DNA of 64,000 nt from JAIOSM01 sp023143455 (GCA_030632885.1 DAOVTW010000012.1:6023-70022); one strand, 5' to 3'; shown: positions 25,858-34,025, counted from the first letter of the stretch. The notes: a model not told the origin generated them from the sequence alone. A program made the numbers and translations.

Positions 25858-26256
25858 ATGAAAAATGGAAGAATAGCAGTCCCCTCAAATGGTGAAGGTG
25901 GTTTAGATGGAACAAGAGCGGGACATTTTGGACATTGTGATACATTTACATTTATTGATGTTGAAGATGGCGCGATTAAAGAAGTGACTACATTACAAAA
26001 TAGTGGTCATGCCCAAGGTGGATGCATGGTACCTGTTAATCTTTTGGCAGAACATAATGTAAAAGCGTTAATTGTCGGCGGTATTGGCATGAGGCCTTTG
26101 ATGGGGTTTAAACAGGTAGGTATCGACGTGTATCATGATGATCAAAGACCTGAAATAAAAGCTGTTGTTGAAGATTTAATCGACGAAAAATTGGCTGAAA
26201 TTCAAAACGATCAGGTATGTGGCGGTGGTGGTGGCGACCAACCAAGTCTACCATAA
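25858..26256 (+). CDS. NifX-like protein, second paralogue
   Basis: 132 residues with the dinitrogenase-cofactor fold: 'RIAVPSNGEGGLDGTRAGHF', 'GHCDTFTFIDVEDG', 'CMVPVNLLAEHNVKALIVGGIGMRPL' (in parts). The C-terminal tail is short and Gly-rich ('CGGGGGD'), with Cys that could take part in metal binding. GGAGAGAA precedes the ATG. It lies 17 bp after the second MinD gene. Confidence 0.8.
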   Translation: MKNGRIAVPSNGEGGLDGTRAGHFGHCDTFTFIDVEDGAIKEVTTLQNSGHAQGGCMVPVNLLAEHNVKALIVGGIGMRPLMGFKQVGIDVYHDDQRPEIKAVVEDLIDEKLAEIQNDQVCGGGGGDQPSLP

Positions 26257-26270
26257 AGGAGGGTAGTAAT

Positions 26271-26630
26271 ATGAAAATTGCAATTACATCATTAGGAAAG
26301 GATCTTGATTCAGAGGTGGATCCTAAATTTGGTAGGGCAGCATATATTCTGATTGTTGATACAAAAACTTTGGAATTTGAGGCACTGGATAATTCGGAAA
26401 ATGTCAATTCATTCAAAGGCGCCGGAATGCAGGCAGCTGCGATGGCCGGGAATAAAGGTGCAAAGGTTTTATTGACAGGTCATTGTGGTCCTAAGGCATT
26501 TGATACTCTTGATACAGTTGGTATAAAGGTTGTCAATGATGTCATGGGCACAGTAAGAAAAGCAGTTCAAGACTTTGACTATGATAAGGCAATTTTTGCT
26601 CAGGGACCGGATGCTGAACCATATTCTTAA
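26271..26630 (+). CDS. NifX-like protein, third paralogue
   Basis: 119 residues; the start at 26271 is fixed by AAAGGAGGG at 26256-26263 (an upstream in-frame start would overlap the previous gene). Pattern: 'MKIAITSLGKDLDSEVDPKFGRA', 'FKGAGMQAAAMAGNKGAKVL', 'TGHCGPKAFDTL' (in parts). Clearly paralogous to the gene at 26887 ('LTGNCGPKAM'), suggesting a recent duplication. A Cys in 'HCGPKA' is kept in both. Confidence 0.82.
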   Translation: MKIAITSLGKDLDSEVDPKFGRAAYILIVDTKTLEFEALDNSENVNSFKGAGMQAAAMAGNKGAKVLLTGHCGPKAFDTLDTVGIKVVNDVMGTVRKAVQDFDYDKAIFAQGPDAEPYS

Positions 26631-26659
26631 ACAAGGGTTTGTAAGATAATTACTTAAAT

Positions 26660-26692
26660 AAATAGGGCTGTTTAATATAAATAGCTCTATTT
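26660..26692 (+). terminator. stem-loop between NifX-like genes
   Basis: AAATAGGGCT (26660-26669) pairs with AGCTCTATTT (26683-26692) with one G-U pair, around a 13-nt loop. It lies just after the third NifX-like gene. No strong T-run follows, so it may be an mRNA-stability or processing element rather than a terminator. Confidence 0.4.
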
Positions 26693-26703
26693 AAGAGGTG
26701 GGT

Positions 26704-26820
26704 ATGACCACATTTAAAATCCATCCCACAGTTATGGACCCTAAGGTGTTTGATAAAAGCATGATGACATACCAGCGTGGTAATGGTAAAAAATATACAA
26801 TACCTACTTATTGCCATTGA
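26704..26820 (+). CDS. small 38-residue protein between NifX-like genes
   Basis: An ATG with AAGAGGTGGG about 5 bases upstream opens 'MTTFKIHPTVMDPKVFDKSM' and continues for 38 codons to a TGA, with a C-terminal 'YCH'. It lies between two NifX-like genes, in the same direction, on a stretch otherwise without function. The composition (His, Cys and Met residues) would suit metal contact, but I do not recognise it. Good start signal and position are the only support. Confidence 0.45.
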   Translation: MTTFKIHPTVMDPKVFDKSMMTYQRGNGKKYTIPTYCH

Positions 26821-26886
26821 ATAAATCAGGATAATAATAGTTGCCCGGTTAATACAATCAGGAAATTATTTTAAGGAGGATTATAA

Positions 26887-27414
26887 ATGAAAATAGTTGT
26901 CAGCTCAACAGGAGATAGTTTGGATTCCCAGATTGATCCTCGTTTTGGAAGGTGTAGTTTTTTTATCATAATTGATACTGAAGATATGAGTTTTGAATCT
27001 ATTAATAATGAAAACATCGCTCTGGGCGGAGGCGCAGGAATACAGTCTGCAAGTTATGTGGTCTCAAAAGGTGTTAAAGCTGTACTCACAGGCAATTGTG
27101 GTCCTAAAGCCATGCAGGTTTTTAATACAGCAAATGTTGATGTTTATATAGGTTCTAGTGGCACAGTAAAGGAGGCAGTTGAAAAGTTCAAGCAAGGGGG
27201 ATTAAGCTCTACAACAAAAGCAACCGTTGAAGAAAAAGCCGGGGTTAATGGTGCTCCAGCACCTACAAATGGTCAAGCTCAAAATGCAGGTCAGGGTATG
27301 GGTGGAGGCAGACGATGTATGGGAGGTTCTGGCAGAGGCATGGGCATGGGTGGTGGACAAGGCGGAGGCAGAGGCATGGGCGGTTGTAAAGGTGGTGGCA
27401 GCGGAGGAGGTTAA
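26887..27414 (+). CDS. NifX-like protein with long Gly/Met-rich C-terminal tail, fourth paralogue
   Basis: 175 residues, with AAGGAGG before the ATG. Residues 1-105 have the NifX-like fold ('MKIVVSSTGDSLDSQIDPRFGR', 'GGAGIQSASYVVSKGVKAVL', 'GNCGPKAMQVF' in parts). The tail from about 118 is low complexity, with 'GGGRRCMGGSGRGMGMGGG' and 'GMGGCKGGG', including two Cys and many Met/Gly. The tail echoes the DUF5320-like tail of the first NifX-like gene. It is followed 21 bp later by the NifU-like gene. Confidence 0.82.
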   Translation: MKIVVSSTGDSLDSQIDPRFGRCSFFIIIDTEDMSFESINNENIALGGGAGIQSASYVVSKGVKAVLTGNCGPKAMQVFNTANVDVYIGSSGTVKEAVEKFKQGGLSSTTKATVEEKAGVNGAPAPTNGQAQNAGQGMGGGRRCMGGSGRGMGMGGGQGGGRGMGGCKGGGSGGG

Positions 27415-27435
27415 TACAATTTTAAGGAAAGTATT

Positions 27436-27660
27436 ATGGAAGAGAAAGTACGCCAAGTTATCGAAAAAATAAGACCAATGTTGCAAAGAGATGGTGGAGA
27501 TGTTGAGCTTGTTAGTGTTGATAATGATGGTGTTGTAAAAGTAAGATTGGTAGGTGCCTGTGTGGGTTGTGCCATGTCTCAGATCACCTTAAAACAAGGG
27601 ATTGAAAAGGTTTTATTAAATGAGATCCCTGAAGTTAAAAAAGTAATAAATGTTGAGTAA
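27436..27660 (+). CDS. NifU C-terminal-domain (Nfu-type) Fe-S scaffold
   Basis: 74 residues covering just the Nfu domain: 'VRQVIEKIRPMLQRDGGDVELV' and the cluster-binding 'GACVGCAMSQITLKQGIEKVL' (in parts) with the CxxC motif. Standalone Nfu proteins bind a [4Fe-4S] cluster at the dimer interface and deliver it to targets. Located after the last NifX-like gene and just before metF, it strengthens the Fe-S/cofactor-handling reading of the operon. Confidence 0.9.
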   Translation: MEEKVRQVIEKIRPMLQRDGGDVELVSVDNDGVVKVRLVGACVGCAMSQITLKQGIEKVLLNEIPEVKKVINVE

Positions 27661-27686
27661 AATTTTTTAAATAAGGAAATTAATTT

Positions 27687-28562
27687 ATGAGTGTTATAGA
27701 TTTATATAAAGAAGAAAAACCTGTAATTTCAATGGAGTTTTTTCCTCCAAGAACTAAGAAAGCAAAAGAAAGTTTTGATGTAATTATTGATACTCTTGCA
27801 GAACTAAAGCCGGATTATATGTCAGTAACATTTGGAGCTGGTGGCTCTGACAGGGATGGATCATATCAAACTGTTAAGAAAATAATGATTGATAAAAATA
27901 TACCAACTATCGCTTATATTGCCGGATATGGAATTGGTCCTGATGAGATAAGAGATGTTTTAGATAAATATAAAGAACTTGGAGTCGAAACCATTTTTGT
28001 AATTCGAGGGGATGAACCAAAGGGCGAGGATTTCAATTCACATTCTGATAGTTTTTCCTATGCCTCAGATATGATAGCTTTTATTAATAAGAATTATGAT
28101 TTTACTTTAGGTTGTGCAGGTTACCCTGAAGCACATATCGAAGCTGAAAGCATTGATAAAGACATAGAATATCTTAAACTTAAAGTCGATAATGGGGCAC
28201 AATATGTTGTGGCTCAGTATTTTTATGATAATCAGTATTTTTTTGATTATATTGAAAAATGTAATCGTGCAGGGGTGAATGTACCAATTATTCCAGGGAT
28301 TATGCCTGTTTATACGGTTAAACTTACCAATATTCTTTCAAGTGTATGCGGTTCAACAATATCATCTGAATTAAAGGAAAAATTAAATAATGTTGATGCT
28401 GATGATAAAGATGAAGTATTAAATCTTGGTGTTGATTTTGCCTATGAACAATGCAAAGGGCTACTGGCTAAAGGTGTGCCAGGGCTACATTTTTATACAA
28501 TGGATCGCAGCTATTCAACAGCTGTAATTATTAATCGATTAAAACAGGACAATTTATTATAA
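27687..28562 (+). CDS. metF: methylenetetrahydrofolate reductase, canonical MetF
   Basis: 291 residues, typical E. coli-like MetF: catalytic Glu in 'PVISMEFFPPRT', 'SVTFGAGGSDRDGSYQ', 'VIRGDEPKG' and 'FYDNQYFFDYIEKC'. It is complete. It follows the Nfu gene by 26 bp in the same direction. This is the third MetF-family protein in the window and the only one with the full classical motif set. It converts 5,10-methylene-THF to 5-methyl-THF, for methionine synthesis or C1 metabolism. Confidence 0.92.
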   Translation: MSVIDLYKEEKPVISMEFFPPRTKKAKESFDVIIDTLAELKPDYMSVTFGAGGSDRDGSYQTVKKIMIDKNIPTIAYIAGYGIGPDEIRDVLDKYKELGVETIFVIRGDEPKGEDFNSHSDSFSYASDMIAFINKNYDFTLGCAGYPEAHIEAESIDKDIEYLKLKVDNGAQYVVAQYFYDNQYFFDYIEKCNRAGVNVPIIPGIMPVYTVKLTNILSSVCGSTISSELKEKLNNVDADDKDEVLNLGVDFAYEQCKGLLAKGVPGLHFYTMDRSYSTAVIINRLKQDNLL

Positions 28563-28601
28563 CATCTCAATTGTTTATAATTATTTAATAGGAGTAATTT
28601 A

Positions 28602-29123
28602 ATGGAACTTACAGATATCGCTTCAGTTGAACAATGGGAAGATTTTGAAAAAGAAATATATAGACTTTCAGGCATGAATTCATGCGTGTATAATAACCAA
28701 GGGAGTCGTATTACCTCTTATGTAGCATTTGCAAATGAGATATGTCCTATTATTAAAACATATCCTGAAGGGATTGCAGCAATTTGTGCAACGGTAAGCC
28801 AACATTTTGGTGCTGAACTTAGTAAAACAAAAAAACCTCTTGTGGATGAGTGCGATGCAGGTTTTGTTAAATTTGGTGTACCCATTATATATGATGGCGA
28901 ATTTTTAGGTATTGTGGGAGGTTGCGGTCATCTTCGTCCTGATGGTGAAGTTGAAACTTTTTTAATTGAAAAAGCTATTGGTAAAGATGATCTTGAATTG
29001 GAGAATAAAATTTCTACAGTTAAAAAAGTCACAGACAAAGAAATAGAAGGATTTGTTGGCTTTGTTCAGAACTATCTCAATGATTTGATAGTAACAAAAG
29101 ATTATTCAGAACTTCCTGAATAA
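28602..29123 (+). CDS. PocR-domain sensory protein
   Basis: 173 residues with the PocR ligand-binding pattern: 'SGMNSCVYNNQGSRIT', 'NEICPIIKTYPEGIAAICATV', 'CDAGFVKFGVPIIYDGEFLGIVGGCG' (in parts). The conserved Cys and Gly residues are kept. In other proteins this domain binds small molecules such as propanediol-type or corrinoid-linked ligands. There is no kinase or DNA-binding domain. It ends the NifX/MinD operon, and could sense the product or state of that system. Confidence 0.75.
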   Translation: MELTDIASVEQWEDFEKEIYRLSGMNSCVYNNQGSRITSYVAFANEICPIIKTYPEGIAAICATVSQHFGAELSKTKKPLVDECDAGFVKFGVPIIYDGEFLGIVGGCGHLRPDGEVETFLIEKAIGKDDLELENKISTVKKVTDKEIEGFVGFVQNYLNDLIVTKDYSELPE

Positions 29124-29134
29124 CTATATTGGGT

Positions 29135-29276
29135 AAGCCCCCGACTTTGCCGGGGAGAAACTCATAGTTTGACAATTCAGGGAATACACGAAAGTCCTTA
29201 ATGATATGAACCGTTTGTCGATTACATCAAAGGGAAAAGCATAATACAAGCCTTCGGCTTAGTCGGAGGTCACTGA
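29135..29276. repeat. possible IS200/IS605-derived non-coding remnant (PATE/MITE-like)
   Basis: Two sub-terminal hairpins about 100 bp apart: CCCCG-ACTTTGC-CGGGG (29139-29155) and AAGCC-TTC-GGCTT (29248-29260) followed by an AGTCGGAGGTCAC-type end. Such hairpins are typical at the ends of Y1-transposase elements. No transposase is present. It fills the gap between the convergent PocR gene and the cyclic-nucleotide-binding-domain genes. Confidence 0.35.
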
Positions 29277-29299
29277 CTTTTCAGAAGTTGAGAGATAAT

Positions 29300-29776
29300 T
29301 TATAAATTTTTCTTTATTTCCGGGTGATTTGCAATGGATTTTAAAAATTGCTGGGTGTGTTTGTTCATTCGGGATCGAAATAATTGTACTATTCTTAGTG
29401 TGATCAAATATCCAAGCTCACGGTTCTTTTTAAATAGCTCTAACATTTTTTCATTATTGATCATGATAACTTCACTTTTTTCTGCGCAAATAGCAGAAAA
29501 AGAGGATTTGACTTCACCCATGAGGGCTGAAAGACCAAAAGAGTGTCCTTTAGTTACTTCATCCAGCGTTAGAGAAGCACCCTTTGGTGACCTGGAATTT
29601 AAAAAAATCTTGCCTGATAAAAGCATATAAAAATTGGAAAGGTTTTGATTTTGCTTAAAAAATTCTGTTTCTTCTTTATATGTTTCAATATTTGCAATAT
29701 TTCCGATCTCAGCGAGTATCTCATCGGAAAGACCTTGAAAAAAGAGTATTTTTTTTAGTTGTTCTATTTTAACCAT
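29300..29776 (-). CDS. cyclic-nucleotide-binding-domain protein without effector domain (copy A)
   Basis: 158 residues, CNB fold only: 'FFQGLSDEILAEIGNIANIETY', 'NFYMLLSGKIFL' and 'HSFGLSALMGEVKSSFSAI' (in parts). No helix-turn-helix or kinase domain. The phosphate-binding cassette reads FGLSALM..., without the Glu and Arg that bind cyclic nucleotides in CRP/PKA proteins, so cAMP/cGMP binding is doubtful. A close paralogue is encoded immediately upstream. It is the last gene of the Mrp operon. Confidence 0.78.
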   Translation of the reverse strand: MVKIEQLKKILFFQGLSDEILAEIGNIANIETYKEETEFFKQNQNLSNFYMLLSGKIFLNSRSPKGASLTLDEVTKGHSFGLSALMGEVKSSFSAICAEKSEVIMINNEKMLELFKKNRELGYLITLRIVQLFRSRMNKHTQQFLKSIANHPEIKKNL

Positions 29777-29808
29777 GGTTAAACCTGCATAAATTATTAA
29801 TTAAATTT

Positions 29809-30315
29809 TTAAAAAATCGGAGTAAGAGTTTCAATATCAGCAATTTTATGTTTGAACTCCGGGTTGTTATCCAAGGTTTTCATAATCATATTGGCCCTAT
29901 TTTCCATTATCCTTTTATAGCGCAGAGCCAATCTGAGCATTACCTGATATCCAAGATCATCATGTTCTTTAAAGAGCTTAGTCATTGTTTTGCTGTTAAG
30001 TGTAATTATCTCACATGGTTCCTGGCAGACTGCTGTCGAAGCTGCATTTGTACCTGGCACAAGGGAAACAACACCAAAGGTTGAACCTGACTGGATTGAG
30101 TCAAGAATAATATCAACATCAGGAGATAGTGCAACTTTCAGGGCAACCTGTCCCATGATCAGCATATAAAACATATCAATATCTTTATTTGTCTCGAATA
30201 ACACAGTGCCTGTATTAAAAATACTTAATTGAGCATGGGGCGCGATAATTTCAAGTAAACCATCAGGCAAGCCATGAAGTAGATTAATTTTTTTTAAATC
30301 TTCAATTTTGACCAT
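29809..30315 (-). CDS. cyclic-nucleotide-binding-domain protein without effector domain (copy B)
   Basis: 168 residues, paralogue of the gene at 29300, sharing the N terminus 'MVKIE.LKKI' and CNB layout ('MFYMLIMGQVALKV', 'STFGVVSLVPGTNAASTAV'). It too lacks the cassette Glu/Arg and any output domain. It follows the last MrpD-like gene by 21 bp, so it is probably co-transcribed. Both may be regulatory subunits that bind a membrane or kinase partner; the ligand is unknown. Confidence 0.78.
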   Translation of the reverse strand: MVKIEDLKKINLLHGLPDGLLEIIAPHAQLSIFNTGTVLFETNKDIDMFYMLIMGQVALKVALSPDVDIILDSIQSGSTFGVVSLVPGTNAASTAVCQEPCEIITLNSKTMTKLFKEHDDLGYQVMLRLALRYKRIMENRANMIMKTLDNNPEFKHKIADIETLTPIF

Positions 30316-30336
30316 ATTGAATCCTGTTAAAAAAGA

Positions 30337-32109
30337 TTATGTAAGCAAAAAGATCAGTAGAATAAAGATAGTTGCTACTGCTGCTCCTAATCCTATTGGT
30401 AAAGTTCCGTTCATTATATCATCATAAAGTCTTAATTTTTTGATTTCCAGACGCTTCCCGCTAAACCCCATGATTAGCCAGAAGTTGACAGAAATAAAGA
30501 GCGCAAGCTTTGCTGCAGTGTCTTTAAAAAAAGAAGCAAGAGCTAAGACAATATTAGTAACAATAATATCACTTGATTTATTTAAGGTATTTAAGGTTTT
30601 ATCAAGTACTAAGTAAGCTGCTCTTCCAAGTTTACGGTAGAACCAGTCGACATCCAGATTTATGGATTTAATTTCCGGAGGATAATATCCTGAAAGGATT
30701 AAGAGGGCAAAGGCAAGTGCTCCAAACATCAGCAATTGCAGCTGACCCACCACATGTGCTCCTGTATAAGGAATATAATTAACTGTATAAGGAAGCAGAT
30801 TGTATAATGGTTGGGGGAAAACACCTATTGCTACGCATAGAAAAGCTGCGATACCCATGGCAAGAAGCATGTTCCATGAAGGCTCTTTTGCTCTGATTCC
30901 AGAATCATGCCCAAAAAAAGTAAAGAACGGGACCTTAATACCTGCATGGTGAAACACACCAGCTGAAGCAAATTGAAGCACAAGATAGACAAGAACATAT
31001 TTTCCATTCACAGCAGCGGTAATCACCATTGATTTTGAAACAAAGCCTGAAAAGAAAGGGAATGCAGAAATTGATGCTGCCCCCACCATGCAGAAAAGAC
31101 AGGTTAAGGGCATTGTTTTATATAGCCCGCCTAATTCAGTGCACTTTATTTTTCCGGTCATTTGGAGAACAGAACCTGCTGCCATGAACAATAGGCCTTT
31201 ATAAAGGATATGGCAGAATGCGTGGGCAATTGCACCATTAAGGGCAAGTTCAGTTCCAATACCGATTCCTACAAGCATGAATCCTATTTGATTCAAAAGG
31301 CTGTATGCAAGCACCCTGCGTATATCATTTTCAAGAACTGCATAGAATATAGGCACAAAGACCATAAATGCACCCACCCAGATTAAAAGCTCTGTGCCCG
31401 GGAATGTCCTTATAAGAAGATAAACCGCAGATTTAGTGGTAAATGCACTTAAAAACACAGTACTGGTTGGTGTGCCATTCGGGTAAGCATCCGGAAGCCA
31501 GGCATGCAATGGAATAGCTGCTGCATTTAAGGCCACCCCAATTAAAATAAAATAAGTTTCTATTCCATCAAGACCTATCTTGTCAAAGGCAAGAGTTCCT
31601 GTTTTGCTATAATAAAGCATGATACCGGCGAGTAAAAACAATCCGCCGATAATATGTACCAGGATATATCTGAAGGCTGCTTCTTTCGAAGCTTTGGTTC
31701 GAGAAGCAAGAATTAAAAAAGTAGAGCTGACTGCCATAATTTCCCAGAAAATGTAAAGACTGAAAAAATCACCGGCAAATACCACTCCTAACGTTGAACC
31801 AGCATAAACAATTGCAGAAACATGTTGAAGATCATCTTCTACTTTTAAAGCAAACAAAATCCCAAGAAAAGCCATCAGGATAAAGATAATCCCAAAGACC
31901 ATGGAAAGCTTATCAATTCTACCCATTATCAATTCATATCCCCAGAATTCAAAAGTCCAGATGGTACCAAGGGGGATGTTCATGATAATATAAAAAGCAA
32001 CCAATGGGATTAAAAGCATATATATAGATTTAGTCTTGTCTTTTAAGAAGGGAATAAGAAAAGAGCCTAAAATAAAAATAAATGCAGGTGGAATCATATT
32101 ACTTGTCAT
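30337..32109 (-). CDS. MrpD/MnhD-like antiporter subunit with C-terminal extension (third D-like)
   Basis: 590 residues, about 14 transmembrane helices plus a longer C-terminal part than MrpD (usual ~490). The proton-antiport core keeps the TM5 Glu ('YIFWEIMAVSS'), TM7 Lys ('FTTKSAVYLLIR') and the half-channel Lys ('FCHILYKGLLFMAA'). It resembles NuoL/NuoN/MrpD-like subunits of ion-translocating complexes. It overlaps the 81-residue membrane protein gene by 11 bp and closes the Mrp block before the CNB genes. Confidence 0.88.
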   Translation of the reverse strand: MTSNMIPPAFIFILGSFLIPFLKDKTKSIYMLLIPLVAFYIIMNIPLGTIWTFEFWGYELIMGRIDKLSMVFGIIFILMAFLGILFALKVEDDLQHVSAIVYAGSTLGVVFAGDFFSLYIFWEIMAVSSTFLILASRTKASKEAAFRYILVHIIGGLFLLAGIMLYYSKTGTLAFDKIGLDGIETYFILIGVALNAAAIPLHAWLPDAYPNGTPTSTVFLSAFTTKSAVYLLIRTFPGTELLIWVGAFMVFVPIFYAVLENDIRRVLAYSLLNQIGFMLVGIGIGTELALNGAIAHAFCHILYKGLLFMAAGSVLQMTGKIKCTELGGLYKTMPLTCLFCMVGAASISAFPFFSGFVSKSMVITAAVNGKYVLVYLVLQFASAGVFHHAGIKVPFFTFFGHDSGIRAKEPSWNMLLAMGIAAFLCVAIGVFPQPLYNLLPYTVNYIPYTGAHVVGQLQLLMFGALAFALLILSGYYPPEIKSINLDVDWFYRKLGRAAYLVLDKTLNTLNKSSDIIVTNIVLALASFFKDTAAKLALFISVNFWLIMGFSGKRLEIKKLRLYDDIMNGTLPIGLGAAVATIFILLIFLLT

Positions 32110-32344
32110 AGTAGTTCTCTTTTTTCATTACAATTAGTCTTAAAATTTTAGCCAGAAAAATCAGCAGAACACATGAGAAGAATCCATAAACAGCAGAGAA
32201 TCCTTTTAGGTTTTCAAAGGCAAAGGCCGGATGTGGATGAATAAAAAATTCTGAAATTAATAAAATTACAAGAGAAATATAAAAAAATACTAAAAATCTT
32301 TTAATATTTTTTGGGTTGTCAAAAATTGTAAGTTCTTTTTTCAT
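32099..32344 (-). CDS. small two-helix membrane protein of the Mrp operon
   Basis: 81 residues: 'MKKELTIFDNPKNIKRFL' then two hydrophobic segments (about 18-38 and 52-70) and a basic C terminus 'KKENYYDK'. I have no gene name for it; small proteins of this shape lie next to MrpD-like genes in Desulfobacterota. It overlaps the third MrpD-like gene by 11 bp. A role in assembling or regulating that complex is inference. Confidence 0.6.
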   Translation of the reverse strand: MKKELTIFDNPKNIKRFLVFFYISLVILLISEFFIHPHPAFAFENLKGFSAVYGFFSCVLLIFLAKILRLIVMKKENYYDK

Positions 32345-32355
32345 AAAATTAATCC

Positions 32356-32508
32356 TTAATGAATACCACCGGCTCCAAAGCCTGCTGTAAAAGCATATAT
32401 TAAATAGATCAAAGAAAGTGAAATAGCTATATAAAAAGCAGTTTTATATCCTGGTGCTGGATCATGACCCAGCATTTCCCATTCATCATCATCTTTTTTA
32501 GAATTCAT
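32356..32508 (-). CDS. 50-residue single-helix membrane protein
   Basis: Reading the minus strand from 32508: 'MNSKKDDDEWEMLGHDPAPG' then one transmembrane helix ('TAFYIAISLSLIYLIYAF') and a short glycine-rich end 'GFGAGGIH'. It is 23 bp after the second MrpD-like gene and 11 bp before the 81-residue gene. An acidic N terminus and single helix are typical of small accessory subunits of ion-translocating complexes. Real because of its position, clean start and coding pattern. Confidence 0.65.
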   Translation of the reverse strand: MNSKKDDDEWEMLGHDPAPGYKTAFYIAISLSLIYLIYAFTAGFGAGGIH

Positions 32509-32531
32509 GTTTAAGCCTTTAATTAAATTTA

Positions 32532-34025
32532 TTAAAGTCCTAGCCCGACTTTGACTAAATTAACAAAAACGTCAGGATAGAAAAATAAAATCACTGAAAT
32601 AACTGCTGTAATAACAAGAGGTACAACACACCATAATGGTGCTTCTTTGATTGTTGTTCTGTCTGATGGATTTGTTGTCTCTGAAGATTCATCATTAGAT
32701 TTTGAAAAAACCCCCTGATATATAATTGGTAAAAAATAAAAAGCATTTAAGAATGAACTTACAAGTAAAACAGCCATCAGGATTTTATATTCTGATTCAA
32801 GAGTACCCATTAGAAGATACCATTTGCTATAAAAACCACCACTTGGTGGTAACCCAATTACTCCTAGAGCTCCAATGAAAAAAGCTGCAAAGGTTATGGG
32901 CATTTTTTTACCAAGTCCCTTCATCTGACTTATATATTTTTTACCTGTTGTAACATAAATTGCTCCGGCACAGAAAAAGAGTGTGATTTTTCCAAATGCA
33001 TGCATTGCAATGTGTATCACACCTCCAAGTAGCCCCATTGGTGTTAGCAAAGCAACTCCAAAAATTATATATGAGAGCTGGCTGATGGTGGAAAATGCAA
33101 GGCGGCGCTTAAGTTCGTCCTGGGACAGAGCTATACAGGAGCTTAACAATATTGTTATAGCAGCAATTGTGGCAATTATTACTCCTAAATTAAAATTTGT
33201 CAGAAGTTCAACACCAAAAATACCGGTAATGACCCTGACAATACTGAATACTCCAACTTTAACTACAGCAACAGCGTGCAAAAGAGCACTTACCGGAGTT
33301 GGAGCAACCATTGCCGCAGGAAGCCATGAATGAAAAGGCATAATACTAGCTTTTGCAAATCCAAAAACAAACATCAGCAATAATACTGTTAATGCTGGTT
33401 TTGACATTTGACCAGCCTGAAATATTCCTCCCGGAGCAAAATCAAGTGTCCCTGTAACATGGTAACAATAAAGCATAGCAGGAAGAACAAGTCCAACTGA
33501 AGTCCCTAAGATAAAAGTTAGGTATTTGCGACCTGATATTTTAGATTTTTCATCCTGGTGGTGAGTAACCAGAGGATATGTTGCCAAAGACAAGATTTCA
33601 TAAAAAAGATAAAGAGTGAGCAGGTTTGCAGAAAAGGCTGCTCCTATGGTTGCAGATATTGCAAGGGCAAAAAAGGATACAAAGCGTGTCTGCCCATGTT
33701 CTTTTAATGTTCGCATGTAGCCGATTGAATACATGGATGTGATTATCCATAAAGAGGATGCCACAATTGCAAACAACATTCCAAGTCCATCTACTTTAAA
33801 AGCAATTGATGCCCCGGGAGCTAATTTAAAAAGCGTAAGAACTATTTCTTTGCCCTGTAAAATCACAGGCAACATTGAACATACTATAAGAAATTTGATT
33901 ATTCCTGCTGTAAATGTCCAAGCTTCTCTCACATTAGGCTTATTAGAAAATAAAATTAGCATTGGAATGACAAGAAGAGAAACTAAAACAGCCAAAAGAG
34001 GTTTTATTGATATGATTTGATCCAT
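32532..34025 (-). CDS. MrpD/MnhD-like antiporter subunit (second D-like)
   Basis: 497 residues, about 14 transmembrane helices. Core residues: 'LYLFYEILSLATYPL' (Glu), 'SALLHAVAVVKVGVFSIVRV' (Lys in TM7) and 'HAFGKITLFFCAGAIY'. It is close in length to MrpD. It lies between the first MrpD-like gene (56-bp gap) and the two small membrane proteins. Together the three D-like proteins would give three candidate proton/sodium paths. Confidence 0.9.
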   Translation of the reverse strand: MDQIISIKPLLAVLVSLLVIPMLILFSNKPNVREAWTFTAGIIKFLIVCSMLPVILQGKEIVLTLFKLAPGASIAFKVDGLGMLFAIVASSLWIITSMYSIGYMRTLKEHGQTRFVSFFALAISATIGAAFSANLLTLYLFYEILSLATYPLVTHHQDEKSKISGRKYLTFILGTSVGLVLPAMLYCYHVTGTLDFAPGGIFQAGQMSKPALTVLLLMFVFGFAKASIMPFHSWLPAAMVAPTPVSALLHAVAVVKVGVFSIVRVITGIFGVELLTNFNLGVIIATIAAITILLSSCIALSQDELKRRLAFSTISQLSYIIFGVALLTPMGLLGGVIHIAMHAFGKITLFFCAGAIYVTTGKKYISQMKGLGKKMPITFAAFFIGALGVIGLPPSGGFYSKWYLLMGTLESEYKILMAVLLVSSFLNAFYFLPIIYQGVFSKSNDESSETTNPSDRTTIKEAPLWCVVPLVITAVISVILFFYPDVFVNLVKVGLGL

